DNA from: Pseudovibrio exalbescens DSM 16456
Lineage (GTDB): Bacteria; Pseudomonadota; Alphaproteobacteria; Rhizobiales; Stappiaceae
Direction of reading: 5' to 3'
NCBI RefSeq assembly: GCF_000422785.1
Contig: NZ_KE383918.1
Coordinates: forward strand, 217,748 to 281,747
DNA: 64,000 nucleotides
Both the position numbers and the translations under genes were made by a program. Shown here one piece after another: positions 26,455 to 35,880 of this stretch; the stretch's first letter is position 1, and each line of letters begins with the position of its first letter. The notes beneath the pieces are model-generated. The model was not told the DNA's origin, did no database searches, and saw only the letters and a list, made by a program, of their open reading frames with translations.

Positions 26455-26976
26455 ATGAAGACAGCTGCACAGGTCAAGCACTCCGGTAAAGATGGGCGCC
26501 AGCTCGGCGAGCTGATTGGCGCAACCATGCATCCGGTAGCGCGAAAACGGGGCTTTGCAACCTCTGAGTTGCTCAGCGCTTGGCCAGAACTGGTGGGCGA
26601 AAGGTACGTGGATCGTGTCCAGCCCGGTCAGTTGATATGGCCCCGTAGAAAAACTGCGGACGGGGAACCGGTTCTCGAACCGGCGACGTTGTTGGTCTAT
26701 GCCGATGCACCCTCTGCCTTGCTTCTCACGCACGAGCTGCCCCAGCTGCGTGAACGCATCAATGCGTTCTTTGGTTGGAAGGCCGTAGATCGCATTCGCA
26801 TCATGCAGCGCACGTTGGCCCGAAAGCCAAAAGCGAAGACGCCCAAGCGCCGTGAGTTGTCTGAGGACGAGAAGAAAAAGATCAAGCAACAGGTGGAACG
26901 CGTCGAAAATTCGCGCCTTCAGCAAGCGCTTGAGAAATTGGGGCAACAAATCGCCTCCCGCGTTGACGACGAGTAG
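26455..26976 (+). CDS. DUF721/DciA-like protein
   Basis: 173 residues. The central part (about 20-120) has the DUF721 pattern: SELLSAWPELVGERYVDRVQPGQLIW, LLVYADAPSALLLTHELPQLRERINAFFGWKAVDRIRI. The family includes DciA, which loads the replicative helicase in bacteria without DnaC; whether this protein does so is inference. The C-terminus is Lys/Arg-rich and helical, plausible for DNA or helicase contact. Divergent from mutY with a 148-base promoter region between. Confidence 0.82.
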   Translation: MKTAAQVKHSGKDGRQLGELIGATMHPVARKRGFATSELLSAWPELVGERYVDRVQPGQLIWPRRKTADGEPVLEPATLLVYADAPSALLLTHELPQLRERINAFFGWKAVDRIRIMQRTLARKPKAKTPKRRELSEDEKKKIKQQVERVENSRLQQALEKLGQQIASRVDDE

Positions 26977-27093
26977 GCTCGTCGTTCGTGCGGCCGGTCA
27001 GCCGCCGTGCTGCCAGCCTGCCTGACTTGCCTGCGCCCGCAGGGCTCAAGTCCGCAAAATCAATCCAGTTTTCAGTATAAATCAGGCCAGATG

Positions 27094-27603
27094 TTATTGG
27101 GCGAGGGCGTGGCTCAACACCAGATCAGCGCCTTGCGCGGTGTAGCCTAGCAACAGGTCCGGCCGTTCCATCAGCAGGTAGGCTGTGGTTTGTGTTTCAT
27201 CACCATGAAGTTCAATGCTGCTACCACTGATGCTCCAGTAACTCGCTTGAGCCAGATCCTCATTCTGGCACCCGGAGGATGTTAACTTGCCGCCGAAAAC
27301 ACCTGCGCCCAAGGTACGCAGCACCTGGCTTTGTTCCGACTGTGGGCTGGAGAAGGTAAGGGTGCACGTCCCTGAAGGCGTTCCGTCGCCTTCGCTCACA
27401 TCCCAGCGCATGGCTGTCAGGGCGTCAAGGTCGGTTGCTCCGGCATAAGCTTGTGGGGTGAAATCCGGCAGTGCTGCTTCGGCGGTCTGCTGGTCCTCGA
27501 CGGCCGGGGCGGTTGCAACAGGTTCGACTAGCTCTTCTTTCATCGATGCCTGACATCCAGCGAGCCCAAGTGCCACGAGCACAACAGTAGATATCCGAAC
27601 CAT
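27094..27603 (-). CDS. Lipoprotein of the Inh/Omp19 protease-inhibitor type
   Basis: About 169 residues. Signal peptide with lipobox LAGC at 14-17, an acidic Ala/Pro-rich linker (to ~65), then a domain with AMRWDVSEGDGTPSGTCTLTF, a second cysteine in SSGCQNEDL, YWSISGSSIELHGDE and LLGYTAQGADLVL. The Trp-Cys-Cys-Trp spacing resembles the small beta-barrel of AprI/Inh metalloprotease inhibitors and Brucella Omp19. I am moderately sure of the family; inhibition of a protease is not shown. The ATG at 27603 has AGGCAGG upstream. Not part of an operon. Confidence 0.65.
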   Translation of the reverse strand: MVRISTVVLVALGLAGCQASMKEELVEPVATAPAVEDQQTAEAALPDFTPQAYAGATDLDALTAMRWDVSEGDGTPSGTCTLTFSSPQSEQSQVLRTLGAGVFGGKLTSSGCQNEDLAQASYWSISGSSIELHGDETQTTAYLLMERPDLLLGYTAQGADLVLSHALAQ

Positions 27604-27901
27604 GCGGCCTGCCTCTATGGTTAACAGTTGGTATATGAAGTCACCCTGTCTTCTAAATGCCTGACTCTTGATACAAAAGTAAAGGTCCCGGCGGGGATAT
27701 GCCCACAACCATGGTCCCACTTCGGGACAATTCCGGGCGAAATAAGGGCAGTCGGAACCGCGAAAAAGAAAGCAAGCGGTCTGGGCGCGATGCTTCGTCG
27801 CAGTCGAGGCTCACGTTTTTGACGCGAAAGTCATTTAAGCAACGCGCCACATGGCTTAGGGAAGGGGCGAAAGACAGGTTCCCTGCCGTCGAAAGAGTTT
27901 T

Positions 27902-28567
27902 GTGACACAAAGGATGCCAGAGTTGACATACAGCCGCAGAGATTTCCTCAAGACAACCGTTGCCGCTGCCATTGTGGGCGCCACCTTTGCCCTTGCGCCC
28001 CGTTTGGCGTTGGCTGAAGAGACCTTTGATCCGGCGGAAGTGGCGAAGCCCGGCCCGTTGGGGGACGTGGTGTATGGGTCGGAAGAGGCCCCGGTTACCA
28101 TGGTCGAGTACTCCTCGTTGACCTGCGGCCATTGTGCAGCCTTCAAGACGCGGGTGTTTCCTGAGTTGAAGGAAAAGTACATCGACACGGGCAAGGTGCG
28201 CTACATCATGCGTGAGTTTCCGCTTGATGCGGTCGCCACTGCCGGTTTCATGATGGGACGCGCGCTGCCGGAAGACCGGTATCCAGAGTATTTGACGTTC
28301 ATGTTTGAAACTCAGAAGGATTGGGCGTTCAACGAGAAGCCTTATAGCGCTCTGCTGAAGATTGGACGCCAGATGGGCCTTACCAAGGAGGCGGTAGACG
28401 CGGCTATAACCAATCAGACGCTTCTGGAAGGCCTGACCCAGACCCGAGACCGCGCCCATGAGGAATTCGGTGTCAGCGGCACACCAAGCTTCTTCGTCAA
28501 TGGGGAAAAGGTTGTCGGCTACCGCGAGCTGAGCGAATGGGACGAGATTCTGGGCAAGCACCTCTAA
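27902..28567 (+). CDS. DsbA-family thiol oxidoreductase, Tat-exported (copy 1)
   Basis: 221 residues. The Tat motif SRRDFLK lies at 11-17, with a hydrophobic core and cleavage near LALAEE. The thioredoxin-fold active site is CGHC at 75-78 (EYSSLTCGHCAAF), and the cis-proline loop is GTPSFFVNGEKVVG. Such proteins oxidise or isomerise disulfides in periplasmic proteins. The GTG start at 27902 is preceded by GAAAGAG. It is followed by a close paralogue and then smc. Confidence 0.9.
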   Translation: MTQRMPELTYSRRDFLKTTVAAAIVGATFALAPRLALAEETFDPAEVAKPGPLGDVVYGSEEAPVTMVEYSSLTCGHCAAFKTRVFPELKEKYIDTGKVRYIMREFPLDAVATAGFMMGRALPEDRYPEYLTFMFETQKDWAFNEKPYSALLKIGRQMGLTKEAVDAAITNQTLLEGLTQTRDRAHEEFGVSGTPSFFVNGEKVVGYRELSEWDEILGKHL

Positions 28568-28593
28568 GCGGCACTCTCCGTTAGATCTGTAGG

Positions 28594-28607
28594 GTGAACG
28601 TGTTCAC
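28594..28607. promoter_or_regulatory. Palindrome upstream of second dsbA-like gene
   Basis: GTGAAC-GT-GTTCAC, a perfect 14-base palindrome between the two dsbA-like genes. A related half, GTGAACACATT, recurs at 28655-28665. It could be a repressor operator for the second gene; the binding factor is unknown. Confidence 0.4.
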
Positions 28608-28741
28608 GGGAGCGTGATCAGGTGTGTGTGGAGCACGCTGGCATCATGCTTCATGTGAACACATTTACACGGTTCGGTTGACGCTGATTAACCGTGCTGC
28701 CATTCATACCTACACAATTAAACGGATACAGGACCGACGAC

Positions 28742-29383
28742 GTGACACTGACCAGAAGAGAGCTACTGGAACGCACCACACTTGCTGCTGCCGCAGGAGC
28801 GGTGCTGATCGCCTCTGGCCCCGCTGCCTTTGCCCAGTCCGTGGACATGGACGAGTTGATGAAACCCGGCCCGTTGGGCGACAAGGCGCTGGGTCAGGAA
28901 GATGCCCCTGTCACGGTCGTTGAATACGCCTCCATGACCTGTGGCCATTGCGCCAACTTCCATCGCCAGACCTACAAGGAGTTCAAGGAAAAATACATCG
29001 ACACTGGCAAGGTGCGCATGATCTTCCGCGAGTTCCCGTTGGACACGGTTGCAGCTGCGGCTTCGATGCTTGCGCGCTGCGCGCCGGAGGATAAGTATTT
29101 CGATGTGGTTTCGCTGATGTTCGAGCAGCAGAGGAACTGGGCGTTCACGGATAATCCTTATAACGCCCTGTTGAATATGGGTAAGCAGATCGGCTTTACA
29201 GAAGATGAAGTCAAAGCTTGCTTGACGAATCAGGAAATTCTGGACGGAGTGACCGCAAGCCGGGATCACGCTTCCAAAGCGCTCTCTGTGGATTCGACAC
29301 CAACCTTCTTTATTAATGGCGAAAAAGTGAGCGGGGCGCTCTCCATTGAAGAGATCAGCGAATACGTGGAAAAGCACCTGTAA
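28742..29383 (+). CDS. DsbA-family thiol oxidoreductase, Tat-exported (copy 2)
   Basis: About 213 residues from the GTG at 28742 (AGGA eight bases upstream). Twin arginines in TLTRRELLERT begin a Tat-like signal ending near AAFAQS. The active site is again CGHC (67-70), with EYASMTCGHCANFHRQTY and STPTFFINGEKVSG. It shares long blocks with copy 1 (KEKYIDTGKVR, REFPLD), so the two are a tandem duplication. An extra cysteine pair (ARCAPED, VKACLTN), absent in copy 1, may form a second disulfide. It ends 75 bases before smc. Confidence 0.88.
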   Translation: MTLTRRELLERTTLAAAAGAVLIASGPAAFAQSVDMDELMKPGPLGDKALGQEDAPVTVVEYASMTCGHCANFHRQTYKEFKEKYIDTGKVRMIFREFPLDTVAAAASMLARCAPEDKYFDVVSLMFEQQRNWAFTDNPYNALLNMGKQIGFTEDEVKACLTNQEILDGVTASRDHASKALSVDSTPTFFINGEKVSGALSIEEISEYVEKHL

Positions 29384-29458
29384 GGGGCACGACAGGAATG
29401 TCGGAAGCCTTCAGGGGCTGTCACGTATCAAGCTGATAGACATGACGAGGCGCGGAGC

Positions 29459-32400
29459 ATGAAGTTTGAAAAGCTCCGCGTTTTGGGGTTCAAGTCCTTT
29501 GTGGACCCCATGGAGTTCGTTATTGAAGAGGGTCTCACCGGTGTTGTGGGACCCAATGGCTGCGGAAAATCAAATCTTGTCGAAGCGCTGCGCTGGGTGA
29601 TGGGAGAAAACTCCTACAAAAGCATGCGCGCTTCCGGGATGGATGATGTGATTTTTTCCGGCAGTCTCAACCGTCCCGCCCGAAACACCGCTGAAGTCAC
29701 GCTTTTTCTGGACAATGAAGATCGCCGTGCGCCAACAGGGTACAACGACTCCGATAAGCTGGAGGTGACCCGTCGCATCGAGCGTGAGGCTGGCTCGGTG
29801 TACAAGATCAATGGCAAGGACGCCCGCGCACGTGACGTGCAGCTGCTGTTTGCTGATGCCTCCACCGGTGCGCGGTCTCCAGCCATGGTGCGCCAAGGGC
29901 AGATCGGTGAGCTTATCTCTGCCAAGCCGACGTCTCGGCGCAAGATCCTGGAGGAAGCGGCCGGTATATCCGGACTTCACAGCCGTCGCCACGAAGCTGA
30001 AATCCGCCTGCGAGCTGCCGAAAGCAACCTTGAGCGGCTCGAGGATGTTCTCACTCAAATTGAAGCGCAATTGGAAGGCCTGAAGCGGCAGGCCCGGCAG
30101 GCCTCGCGCTATCGCAATCTGTCCTGGGATATACGGCGAACGGAAGCGACCATTTTCTACTTGCGTTGGAAAGAAGCCAGCGCCGCGTTGCAAGATGCTC
30201 AAAAGCAATATGCGGAAGCGGAATACGGGCTGACCGATATCGCCGGCCTTCAGGCGCGCACCGCCAAGGAGCAGGCCATCGCGGCTCATGAAGTGCCCAA
30301 ATTGCGCGAGAAGGCAGCGGAAGTTGGGGCGGCGCTTCAGCGCATTGTTATTGCGCGCAATCAATTGGATGCGGAAGACCGGCGAGTACGGGAGCGCCTT
30401 GCTGATCTGAATGAACGCATTCGCCAGCTTGATCAGGATATCGAGCGCGAGAACCAGCTTACCACCGAAAACGCGGAACGGCTCGAGGCACTTGCTGAAG
30501 AAGAGCAGCTCCTCATGGAAGAGAATGAAAGCGTGGAGGAGCGCGCCGAGGCGGCGCAAGGGCGGGCGGATGAAGCTGCGGAGCTGGTGGCATCTCTGGA
30601 AGCAGATCACAGCGAAAAGACCCGCGCCCATGCAGGCTTGGTGGCCAAACAGCAGCAGTTGGAACGTACGGTAGCCGATGCCCGCGCCCGCTTGGTTCGG
30701 CAGAAAGACCAGTTGGGCGAGTTGCAGGCCAGTCTTGCCGTCATTAACGAAGAAATTGCCTCTGCGACCGAAGTTGCTGAACAACGCGAGATGTTGGAAC
30801 TGGCGCAGGAAGAGTTGGCAGAAGCCGAAGAGGCGGCTGCGGAACTGGATGCAGCGGTACAAGAGGCGCGGGCGCGTGATGAATCACTGCGTCCCCCATT
30901 GGCCGATGCAAAGGCGGCGGTGACACGCCTAGAAACCGAAAGCCAGACCCTCGAAAAAATTCTGAGTCATTCGGTATCTGGAGACTGGCCGCCAGCGGTT
31001 GATTCCATGCAAGCAGCCAAGGGCTTTGAGAAGGCGCTCGGGGCGGCGCTTGGGGAAGATCTCGAGTTGCCGTTGGATGAAGCAGCACCAGCCCATTGGG
31101 GCGGGGCGGAGCGTGATTTTGATGACCCGACCCTTCCCGCGGGGTGCGAGCCCTTGTCTCGCTATGTGGAAGCGCCGCAAAAGCTGGTGCGCCGCTTGGA
31201 TCAGATCGGATTGGTGGAAGGTGATGCTGGTCCCTCGGTGGCGCGTCAACTCAAGGTTGGCCAGCGTCTTGTATCCCGCGATGGTGATTTGTGGCGCTGG
31301 GACGGGGTTCGTGTGGCTGCGGAAGCGCCGACACCTGCTGCCCAGCGGCTCGAGCAGAAGAACCGCCTCAGGGAATTGGAAGGCGAGATCGAGGCTGCCC
31401 GTGAGCGCGCATTGGAAGCGCAAGCTTTGCTGGATGAGGCGACCCAGCGCCTGCGTACTCTGATTGCGCAGGAGCAGGACGCCAAGCAGAAAGCGCGGAC
31501 CTGCCAAACGGCTGTTGCGCAGGCCAGAGATCAGGTCGTGGCAGCGGAGCGGGCTCACGCGCAACTGACCATGCGCCGGGAAGCGTTGCAGTCACAGGTC
31601 TCTCAAGCAACTGAAGCGGTTGAAGAGTTGCAAGAGGCTCTGGAAGAAGCCGAGATGCAACTGGAGGAGCTGCCGGCCGGCGACGATCTGTCGGAAGAAT
31701 TGGCGCATCTGTCCGCTCAATTGGCCGAGGCGCGAACCGCACAGTCAAATGCAAGAGCCAATGTGGAAAGCATTCGGCGCGAAGCGGATATGCGCAAGAG
31801 GCGGCTGGAGGCCATTCACCGCGAGCGGCACAGCTGGCAGCAACGCGCCGAAGGTGCAGACAAGCAAATCGGCACGCTGCGTCAAAGACGGACCGAAAGC
31901 GAAGAAGAACGTCTGGAGCTTTTGGAAAGCCCTGCCGAGATTGAAGAAAAACGCTTGGATCTAACCCGTGAGATGGCTTCCGCGGAGGAGCGCAAGCGGA
32001 TCGCGGATGATGCGCTGGTGGAGGCTGAGAAGGTTCTTGCCGAGGCAGACCGCAAGGCCAAGGAGGCCATGGAAGGGCTGTCCGGTGCACGAGAACGCAA
32101 AATCCGCGCTGAAGAGCGATTGGAAGCGGCTCGGGAACGCAAGCGGGAAACCGAAAACCGCATTGATGAGACATTGGAGATATCCGTTGGTGAGCTACCC
32201 GAGGTTGCGGGTCTCAAGGAAGGTGCACCCTTGCCCGACCCGGTATCCACGGAAAAAAGACTCGAACGCCTCAAGGCGGAGCGGGAGCGTTTGGGGGGTG
32301 TGAACCTGCGCGCAGAAGAAGAAATGCGCGAGGTGGAGGAACGCCGCGACACTTTGGTTGTGGAACGTGATGACCTGATTGAAGCCATCAAACGCTTGCG

Positions 32401-32917
32401 CGGGGGCATTTCAAACCTGAATCGAGAGGCACGCGAGCGCCTTTTGAAAGCATTCGACATTGTAAATGATCACTTCCAGCGCTTGTTCACCCACCTGTTT
32501 GGTGGCGGTACGGCCGAGCTCAAACTGGTTGATTCCGATGACCCGCTGGACGCTGGTCTGGAGATCCTGGCCCGGCCTCCGGGCAAGAAGCCGCAAACCA
32601 TGACCTTGCTCTCCGGCGGTGAGCAGGCTTTGACCGCCATGGCGCTGATTTTCGCGGTTTTCCTCACGAATCCAGCACCGATTTGTGTACTGGATGAGGT
32701 CGATGCCCCGCTGGATGACGCCAATGTGGAGCGCTACTGTACCCTCCTGGAAGACATGGTTCAGAACACTGAAACACGGTTTGTCGTGATTACACACAAC
32801 CCCATTACCATGGCGCGTGTGGATCGCTTGTTCGGGGTGACCATGGCTGAACGAGGTGTTTCGCAACTGGTTTCAGTAGATCTTCAGACGGCTGAAAGTT
32901 TTCGTGAAATTGAATGA
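29459..32917 (+). CDS. smc: Chromosome segregation ATPase SMC
   Basis: 1152 residues. It forms the condensin-like ring that organises the chromosome. Walker A (GPNGCGKSN) is at 31-39, the signature LLSGGEQAL near 1049-1057 and Walker B (ICVLDEVDAPLDD) near 1074-1086. Two long coiled coils (about 170-500 and 640-1000), rich in Glu/Ala/Arg, flank a hinge region around 505-620 (KGFEKALGAALGEDLELP). The R-loop PAMVRQGQIGELI is present. No scpA or scpB lies next to it. The position after dsbA-like genes and mutY/DUF721 is conserved in Alphaproteobacteria. Confidence 0.97.
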   Translation: MKFEKLRVLGFKSFVDPMEFVIEEGLTGVVGPNGCGKSNLVEALRWVMGENSYKSMRASGMDDVIFSGSLNRPARNTAEVTLFLDNEDRRAPTGYNDSDKLEVTRRIEREAGSVYKINGKDARARDVQLLFADASTGARSPAMVRQGQIGELISAKPTSRRKILEEAAGISGLHSRRHEAEIRLRAAESNLERLEDVLTQIEAQLEGLKRQARQASRYRNLSWDIRRTEATIFYLRWKEASAALQDAQKQYAEAEYGLTDIAGLQARTAKEQAIAAHEVPKLREKAAEVGAALQRIVIARNQLDAEDRRVRERLADLNERIRQLDQDIERENQLTTENAERLEALAEEEQLLMEENESVEERAEAAQGRADEAAELVASLEADHSEKTRAHAGLVAKQQQLERTVADARARLVRQKDQLGELQASLAVINEEIASATEVAEQREMLELAQEELAEAEEAAAELDAAVQEARARDESLRPPLADAKAAVTRLETESQTLEKILSHSVSGDWPPAVDSMQAAKGFEKALGAALGEDLELPLDEAAPAHWGGAERDFDDPTLPAGCEPLSRYVEAPQKLVRRLDQIGLVEGDAGPSVARQLKVGQRLVSRDGDLWRWDGVRVAAEAPTPAAQRLEQKNRLRELEGEIEAARERALEAQALLDEATQRLRTLIAQEQDAKQKARTCQTAVAQARDQVVAAERAHAQLTMRREALQSQVSQATEAVEELQEALEEAEMQLEELPAGDDLSEELAHLSAQLAEARTAQSNARANVESIRREADMRKRRLEAIHRERHSWQQRAEGADKQIGTLRQRRTESEEERLELLESPAEIEEKRLDLTREMASAEERKRIADDALVEAEKVLAEADRKAKEAMEGLSGARERKIRAEERLEAARERKRETENRIDETLEISVGELPEVAGLKEGAPLPDPVSTEKRLERLKAERERLGGVNLRAEEEMREVEERRDTLVVERDDLIEAIKRLRGGISNLNREARERLLKAFDIVNDHFQRLFTHLFGGGTAELKLVDSDDPLDAGLEILARPPGKKPQTMTLLSGGEQALTAMALIFAVFLTNPAPICVLDEVDAPLDDANVERYCTLLEDMVQNTETRFVVITHNPITMARVDRLFGVTMAERGVSQLVSVDLQTAESFREIE

Positions 32918-33022
32918 GTCTGCGTAAAACAACGTAAAACTCGCAGGATGCCGTAAGCATTCTCTGTTAATTTCCCTAAAAATTCCTTTGATATCAGATA
33001 GTTGATGCATTTTCGTAGTATC

Positions 33023-33051
33023 TTGACACAGCACGGGGCGCCGACTATGGT
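33023..33051 (+). promoter_or_regulatory. Predicted promoter of the F0 ATP synthase operon
   Basis: TTGACA (33023-33028), 17-base spacer, TATGGT (33046-33051). Start of transcription would be near 33058, ~55 bases before atpI. A consensus -35 with ideal spacing. Confidence 0.7.
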
Positions 33052-33112
33052 TCCGGCGACTTTTGGGAGTCGATGGTTTTTCTGCTGCATAAACTAAAGG
33101 GATGATCGTGTG

Positions 33113-33490
33113 ATGGCTTCAGACGACCCGAAGCAGCCCGAGGAAAACCAGGCTGCTTCTGACAGTCACCTGACTGAGCGACTAGAGCGACTTGGCAAAA
33201 CTCTGGAACAACACCGGGATGGCGAATCCAAGGATTCACCCAAGGCAAGTTCAGGAGCAATGTCTGGGGCTGCTCAAGCTTTCAAACTGTCCTCAGAGTT
33301 CGTTGCTGGCGTGCTCGTAGGTGCTGGACTAGGTTGGATGGCGGATACGTGGCTCGGTACCAAGCCTTGGGGGCTTATTGTGCTCTTGATGCTTGGCTTC
33401 GGTGCGGGGATTTTGAATTTGTTGCGGGCGCTGGGGAAAGTTGCGGAGCCTGAAAGACGTTTGAACTCCCGTAAGAAGAAGCAGGACTAA
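33113..33490 (+). CDS. atpI: ATP synthase-associated protein I
   Basis: About 125 residues. AtpI is a small membrane protein helping c-ring assembly or magnesium supply for the synthase. An acidic polar N-terminus (1-60) is followed by two membrane segments: SSEFVAGVLVGAGLGWMAD and PWGLIVLLMLGFGAGILNLL. The ATG at 33113 follows AAAGGGA; a GTG directly upstream is in frame. It heads the F0 operon. Confidence 0.92.
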   Translation: MASDDPKQPEENQAASDSHLTERLERLGKTLEQHRDGESKDSPKASSGAMSGAAQAFKLSSEFVAGVLVGAGLGWMADTWLGTKPWGLIVLLMLGFGAGILNLLRALGKVAEPERRLNSRKKKQD

Positions 33491-33542
33491 CATCCGAAAC
33501 GCGCTGCGGCGCTAAATTTGGGCACTTCAGGGGACAAAACCT

Positions 33543-34310
33543 GTGGCTGGACAATCAAGCAACGGAATCGATCCGATCCACCAGTTTCATATCAATAAGA
33601 TTTTTGATTTGAACATTGCTGGAATGGACTTCTCCTTTACCAACGTCTCCTTGTTCATGGTGGTGACCATTGCAGCGGCGACGCTGTTCCTGGTTCTTTC
33701 AACCAGTGGACGGGGACTGGTGCCAAGCCGCATGCAGCTCATGGCGGAAATGTCATATGAGTTTGTTGCCGCCACCTTGCGAGGCGCAGCGGGCAACGAA
33801 GGCATGCGGTTTTTCCCGCTGGTATTCACCCTCTTCATGTTCGTCTTCACAGCCAACATGATCGGGATGGTTCCATTCTTCTACACAGTTACCAGTCAGA
33901 TTATTGTGACCTTCGCTCTGGCGATGCTCGTTATTCTGACGGTCACCATATACGGTTTTTTCAAGCACGGATCTGGCTTCCTTAAGCTGTTCGTGCCAAG
34001 CGGCGTACCGGCCTATATTGTGCCATTGGTAACCGCGATTGAATTAATCTCGTTCCTTTCCCGTCCTGTCAGCCTCTCTGTTCGTTTGTTTGCGAACATG
34101 CTGGCCGGTCACATCACACTGAAGGTGTTTGCAGGCTTCGTAGTTATGCTCACCGGTGCAGGTGCCATCGGCATCGGCGCTGCAGTGCTGCCACTCCTGC
34201 TCACGATCGCCATCACGGCACTTGAGTTCCTGGTAGCCTTCCTTCAGGCCTACGTCTTTACCGTCCTTACCTGCATGTATCTGGCAGATGCGCTCCACCC
34301 GAGCCACTAA
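33543..34310 (+). CDS. atpB: ATP synthase F0 subunit a
   Basis: 255 residues, five or six membrane segments. The proton-channel arginine lies in [21 protein letters not shown], the most conserved block of the subunit. The N-terminus has [12 protein letters not shown], typical of the family. The start is GTG with AGGGGA upstream. It provides the half-channels that couple proton flow to c-ring rotation. Confidence 0.97.
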   Translation: MAGQSSNGIDPIHQFHINKIFDLNIAGMDFSFTNVSLFMVVTIAAATLFLVLSTSGRGLVPSRMQLMAEMSYEFVAATLRGAAGNEGMRFFPLVFTLFMFVFTANMIGMVPFFYTVTSQIIVTFALAMLVILTVTIYGFFKHGSGFLKLFVPSGVPAYIVPLVTAIELISFLSRPVSLSVRLFANMLAGHITLKVFAGFVVMLTGAGAIGIGAAVLPLLLTIAITALEFLVAFLQAYVFTVLTCMYLADALHPSH

Positions 34311-34393
34311 CAGAACCTGCAGTTCCCGGGTTGTCTAACCCAAAATCAAAACGTCACAGACGACGAAATTTGCTAGTTTTAGGAGCACGTGTC

Positions 34394-34621
34394 ATGGAAG
34401 CAGAAGCTGCAAAATATATCGGTGCTGGTATCGCTTGCCTCGGAATGGGCGGCGCAGCTCTCGGCCTCGGCAACATCTTCGGTAACTTTCTATCTGGCGC
34501 CCTGCGCAACCCGTCCGCTGCTGACGGTCAGTTCGGCCGCCTCATCCTCGGCTTTGCTGTGACAGAAGCACTCGGCATCTTCTCGCTTCTGGTCGCTCTT
34601 CTTCTGCTCTTCGCTGTATAA
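34394..34621 (+). CDS. atpE: ATP synthase F0 subunit c
   Basis: 75 residues, two membrane helices joined by the polar loop [14 protein letters not shown]. The ion-carrying acid is E58 in [14 protein letters not shown]. The sodium-type signature (glutamine in helix 1 and ES in helix 2) is absent, so it should carry protons. TAGGAG precedes the ATG at 34394; the frame is open upstream without homology. Confidence 0.97.
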   Translation: MEAEAAKYIGAGIACLGMGGAALGLGNIFGNFLSGALRNPSAADGQFGRLILGFAVTEALGIFSLLVALLLLFAV

Positions 34622-34723
34622 GCGACAGACTTTAGATCCAGACGTGTTACCGTTTCGGCGATGTCCTTCGGGGCATCGCCGTATTCAAGGTAAACCGTCC
34701 TTAGAGCGTTTACGGAGAAGGTG

Positions 34724-35281
34724 ATGTCGAATACCCAAGGCGAACACACTACTGGAACCTTGGTTGCTACTGAGGCGCACGGAGGCGAAGCTAACTTTCC
34801 TCCCTTCGACAGTACGACCTATCCCTCTCAGCTGTTGTGGTTGGCGCTTACCTTTGGCGTGTTCTACTGGATCATGTCCAAAGTTGTAATCCCACGGATC
34901 AGCGGAATCCTGGAAGACCGTCGCGACCGTATCGCGGGCGATATGGCGGAAGCGGCACGTCTCAAGCAGGAAACCGATGATGCCATCGCGGCCTATGAAA
35001 AGGCTCTCGCGGATGCGCGCAAGAAGGCCAATTCCATGGCTCAGGACGCGCGTGACCGGCTGAAAGCAGAAACAGAAGCAGCTCGCAACGCTGCTGAAGA
35101 AAAGCTTTCGGTCCAGCTCACAGAAGCCGAACAGCGCATTTCCAAGATCAAGCAGGAAAGCCTTGCTGAAGTTGGAGAAATCGCTGCCGACACCGCAGGT
35201 GATGTGGTCAAGGCATTGATCGGCGGTCGGGCTCCGGCGAAAGCCACCGTGACCAAAGCCGTCGAAAATGCGATGAAGTAA
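34724..35281 (+). CDS. atpG: ATP synthase F0 subunit b'
   Basis: About 185 residues. A ~30-residue N-terminal extension precedes the single membrane helix (YPSQLLWLALTFGVFYWIMSKVVIPRI), followed by a long Ala/Glu/Lys coiled coil that forms the peripheral stalk with subunit b. Photosynthetic and many alphaproteobacterial synthases have this b/b' pair. An ATG at 34724 follows GGAGAAGG; a GTG at 34721 is also in frame. Confidence 0.94.
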   Translation: MSNTQGEHTTGTLVATEAHGGEANFPPFDSTTYPSQLLWLALTFGVFYWIMSKVVIPRISGILEDRRDRIAGDMAEAARLKQETDDAIAAYEKALADARKKANSMAQDARDRLKAETEAARNAAEEKLSVQLTEAEQRISKIKQESLAEVGEIAADTAGDVVKALIGGRAPAKATVTKAVENAMK

Positions 35282-35292
35282 GGAGATCAGGT

Positions 35293-35778
35293 ATGTTCAG
35301 TGATACCATTTGGGCATTTGTCGGCCTCATCCTCTTCTTCGCATTGCTGCAGTGGCTGAAGGTGCCGTCAAAGATCGGCGGTGCTTTGGACAAGCAGACG
35401 GACAACATCAAGAGCGAACTTGATGAAGCCCGTAAGCTGCGCGAGGAAGCTCAGCACCTGCTCGCTGAGTACCAGCGCAAGCGCACGGAAGCAGAGGCCG
35501 AGGCGGAACAAATTGTCGCCGACGCCAAGGAAGAAGCCGAGCGCTTGGCTGTTGAAGCCGACGCAGCGCTTCAGGAAATGATTTCCCGTCGCACCAAGGC
35601 GGCTGAAGCAAAGATTGCGCAGGCAGAAGCCAATGCAATCGCCGAAGTCAAGGCACGTGCTGCGGAAGTCGCTGTTGAAGCAGCGGAAGAAATCATTGCC
35701 TCCAGCATGACCAACGACGAAACTCGTGGGAAGGTCCTGTCTGAAAGCATCAAGCAGGTATCCGGTCGGTTGAACTAG
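35293..35778 (+). CDS. atpF: ATP synthase F0 subunit b
   Basis: 161 residues: N-terminal membrane helix (TIWAFVGLILFFALLQWLKVP), then a charged coiled coil to the end. It pairs with b' as the stator stalk. It lies 11 bases after b' with AAGGAG upstream. It is the last gene of the F0 operon; F1 genes are not in the window, as usual in Alphaproteobacteria. Confidence 0.96.
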   Translation: MFSDTIWAFVGLILFFALLQWLKVPSKIGGALDKQTDNIKSELDEARKLREEAQHLLAEYQRKRTEAEAEAEQIVADAKEEAERLAVEADAALQEMISRRTKAAEAKIAQAEANAIAEVKARAAEVAVEAAEEIIASSMTNDETRGKVLSESIKQVSGRLN

Positions 35779-35810
35779 GTAAGCCTAGGCAACGCCAAAG
35801 AATTTGCTCG

Positions 35811-35844
35811 AAAGGCTCCCCGCAATGCGCGTGGAGCCTTTTTT
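35811..35844 (+). terminator. Rho-independent terminator of the F0 operon
   Basis: AAAGGCTCC (35811-35819) pairs with GGAGCCTTT (35833-35841), followed by further T residues. Confidence 0.9.
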
Positions 35845-35880
35845 GTTGCCCGATCAATTGCCAAGCGGTCACGCCAGTCT

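Noticed and set aside
29570-30862. 430-codon minus-strand frame opposite smc
   Set aside because: Shadow of the SMC coiled coil.
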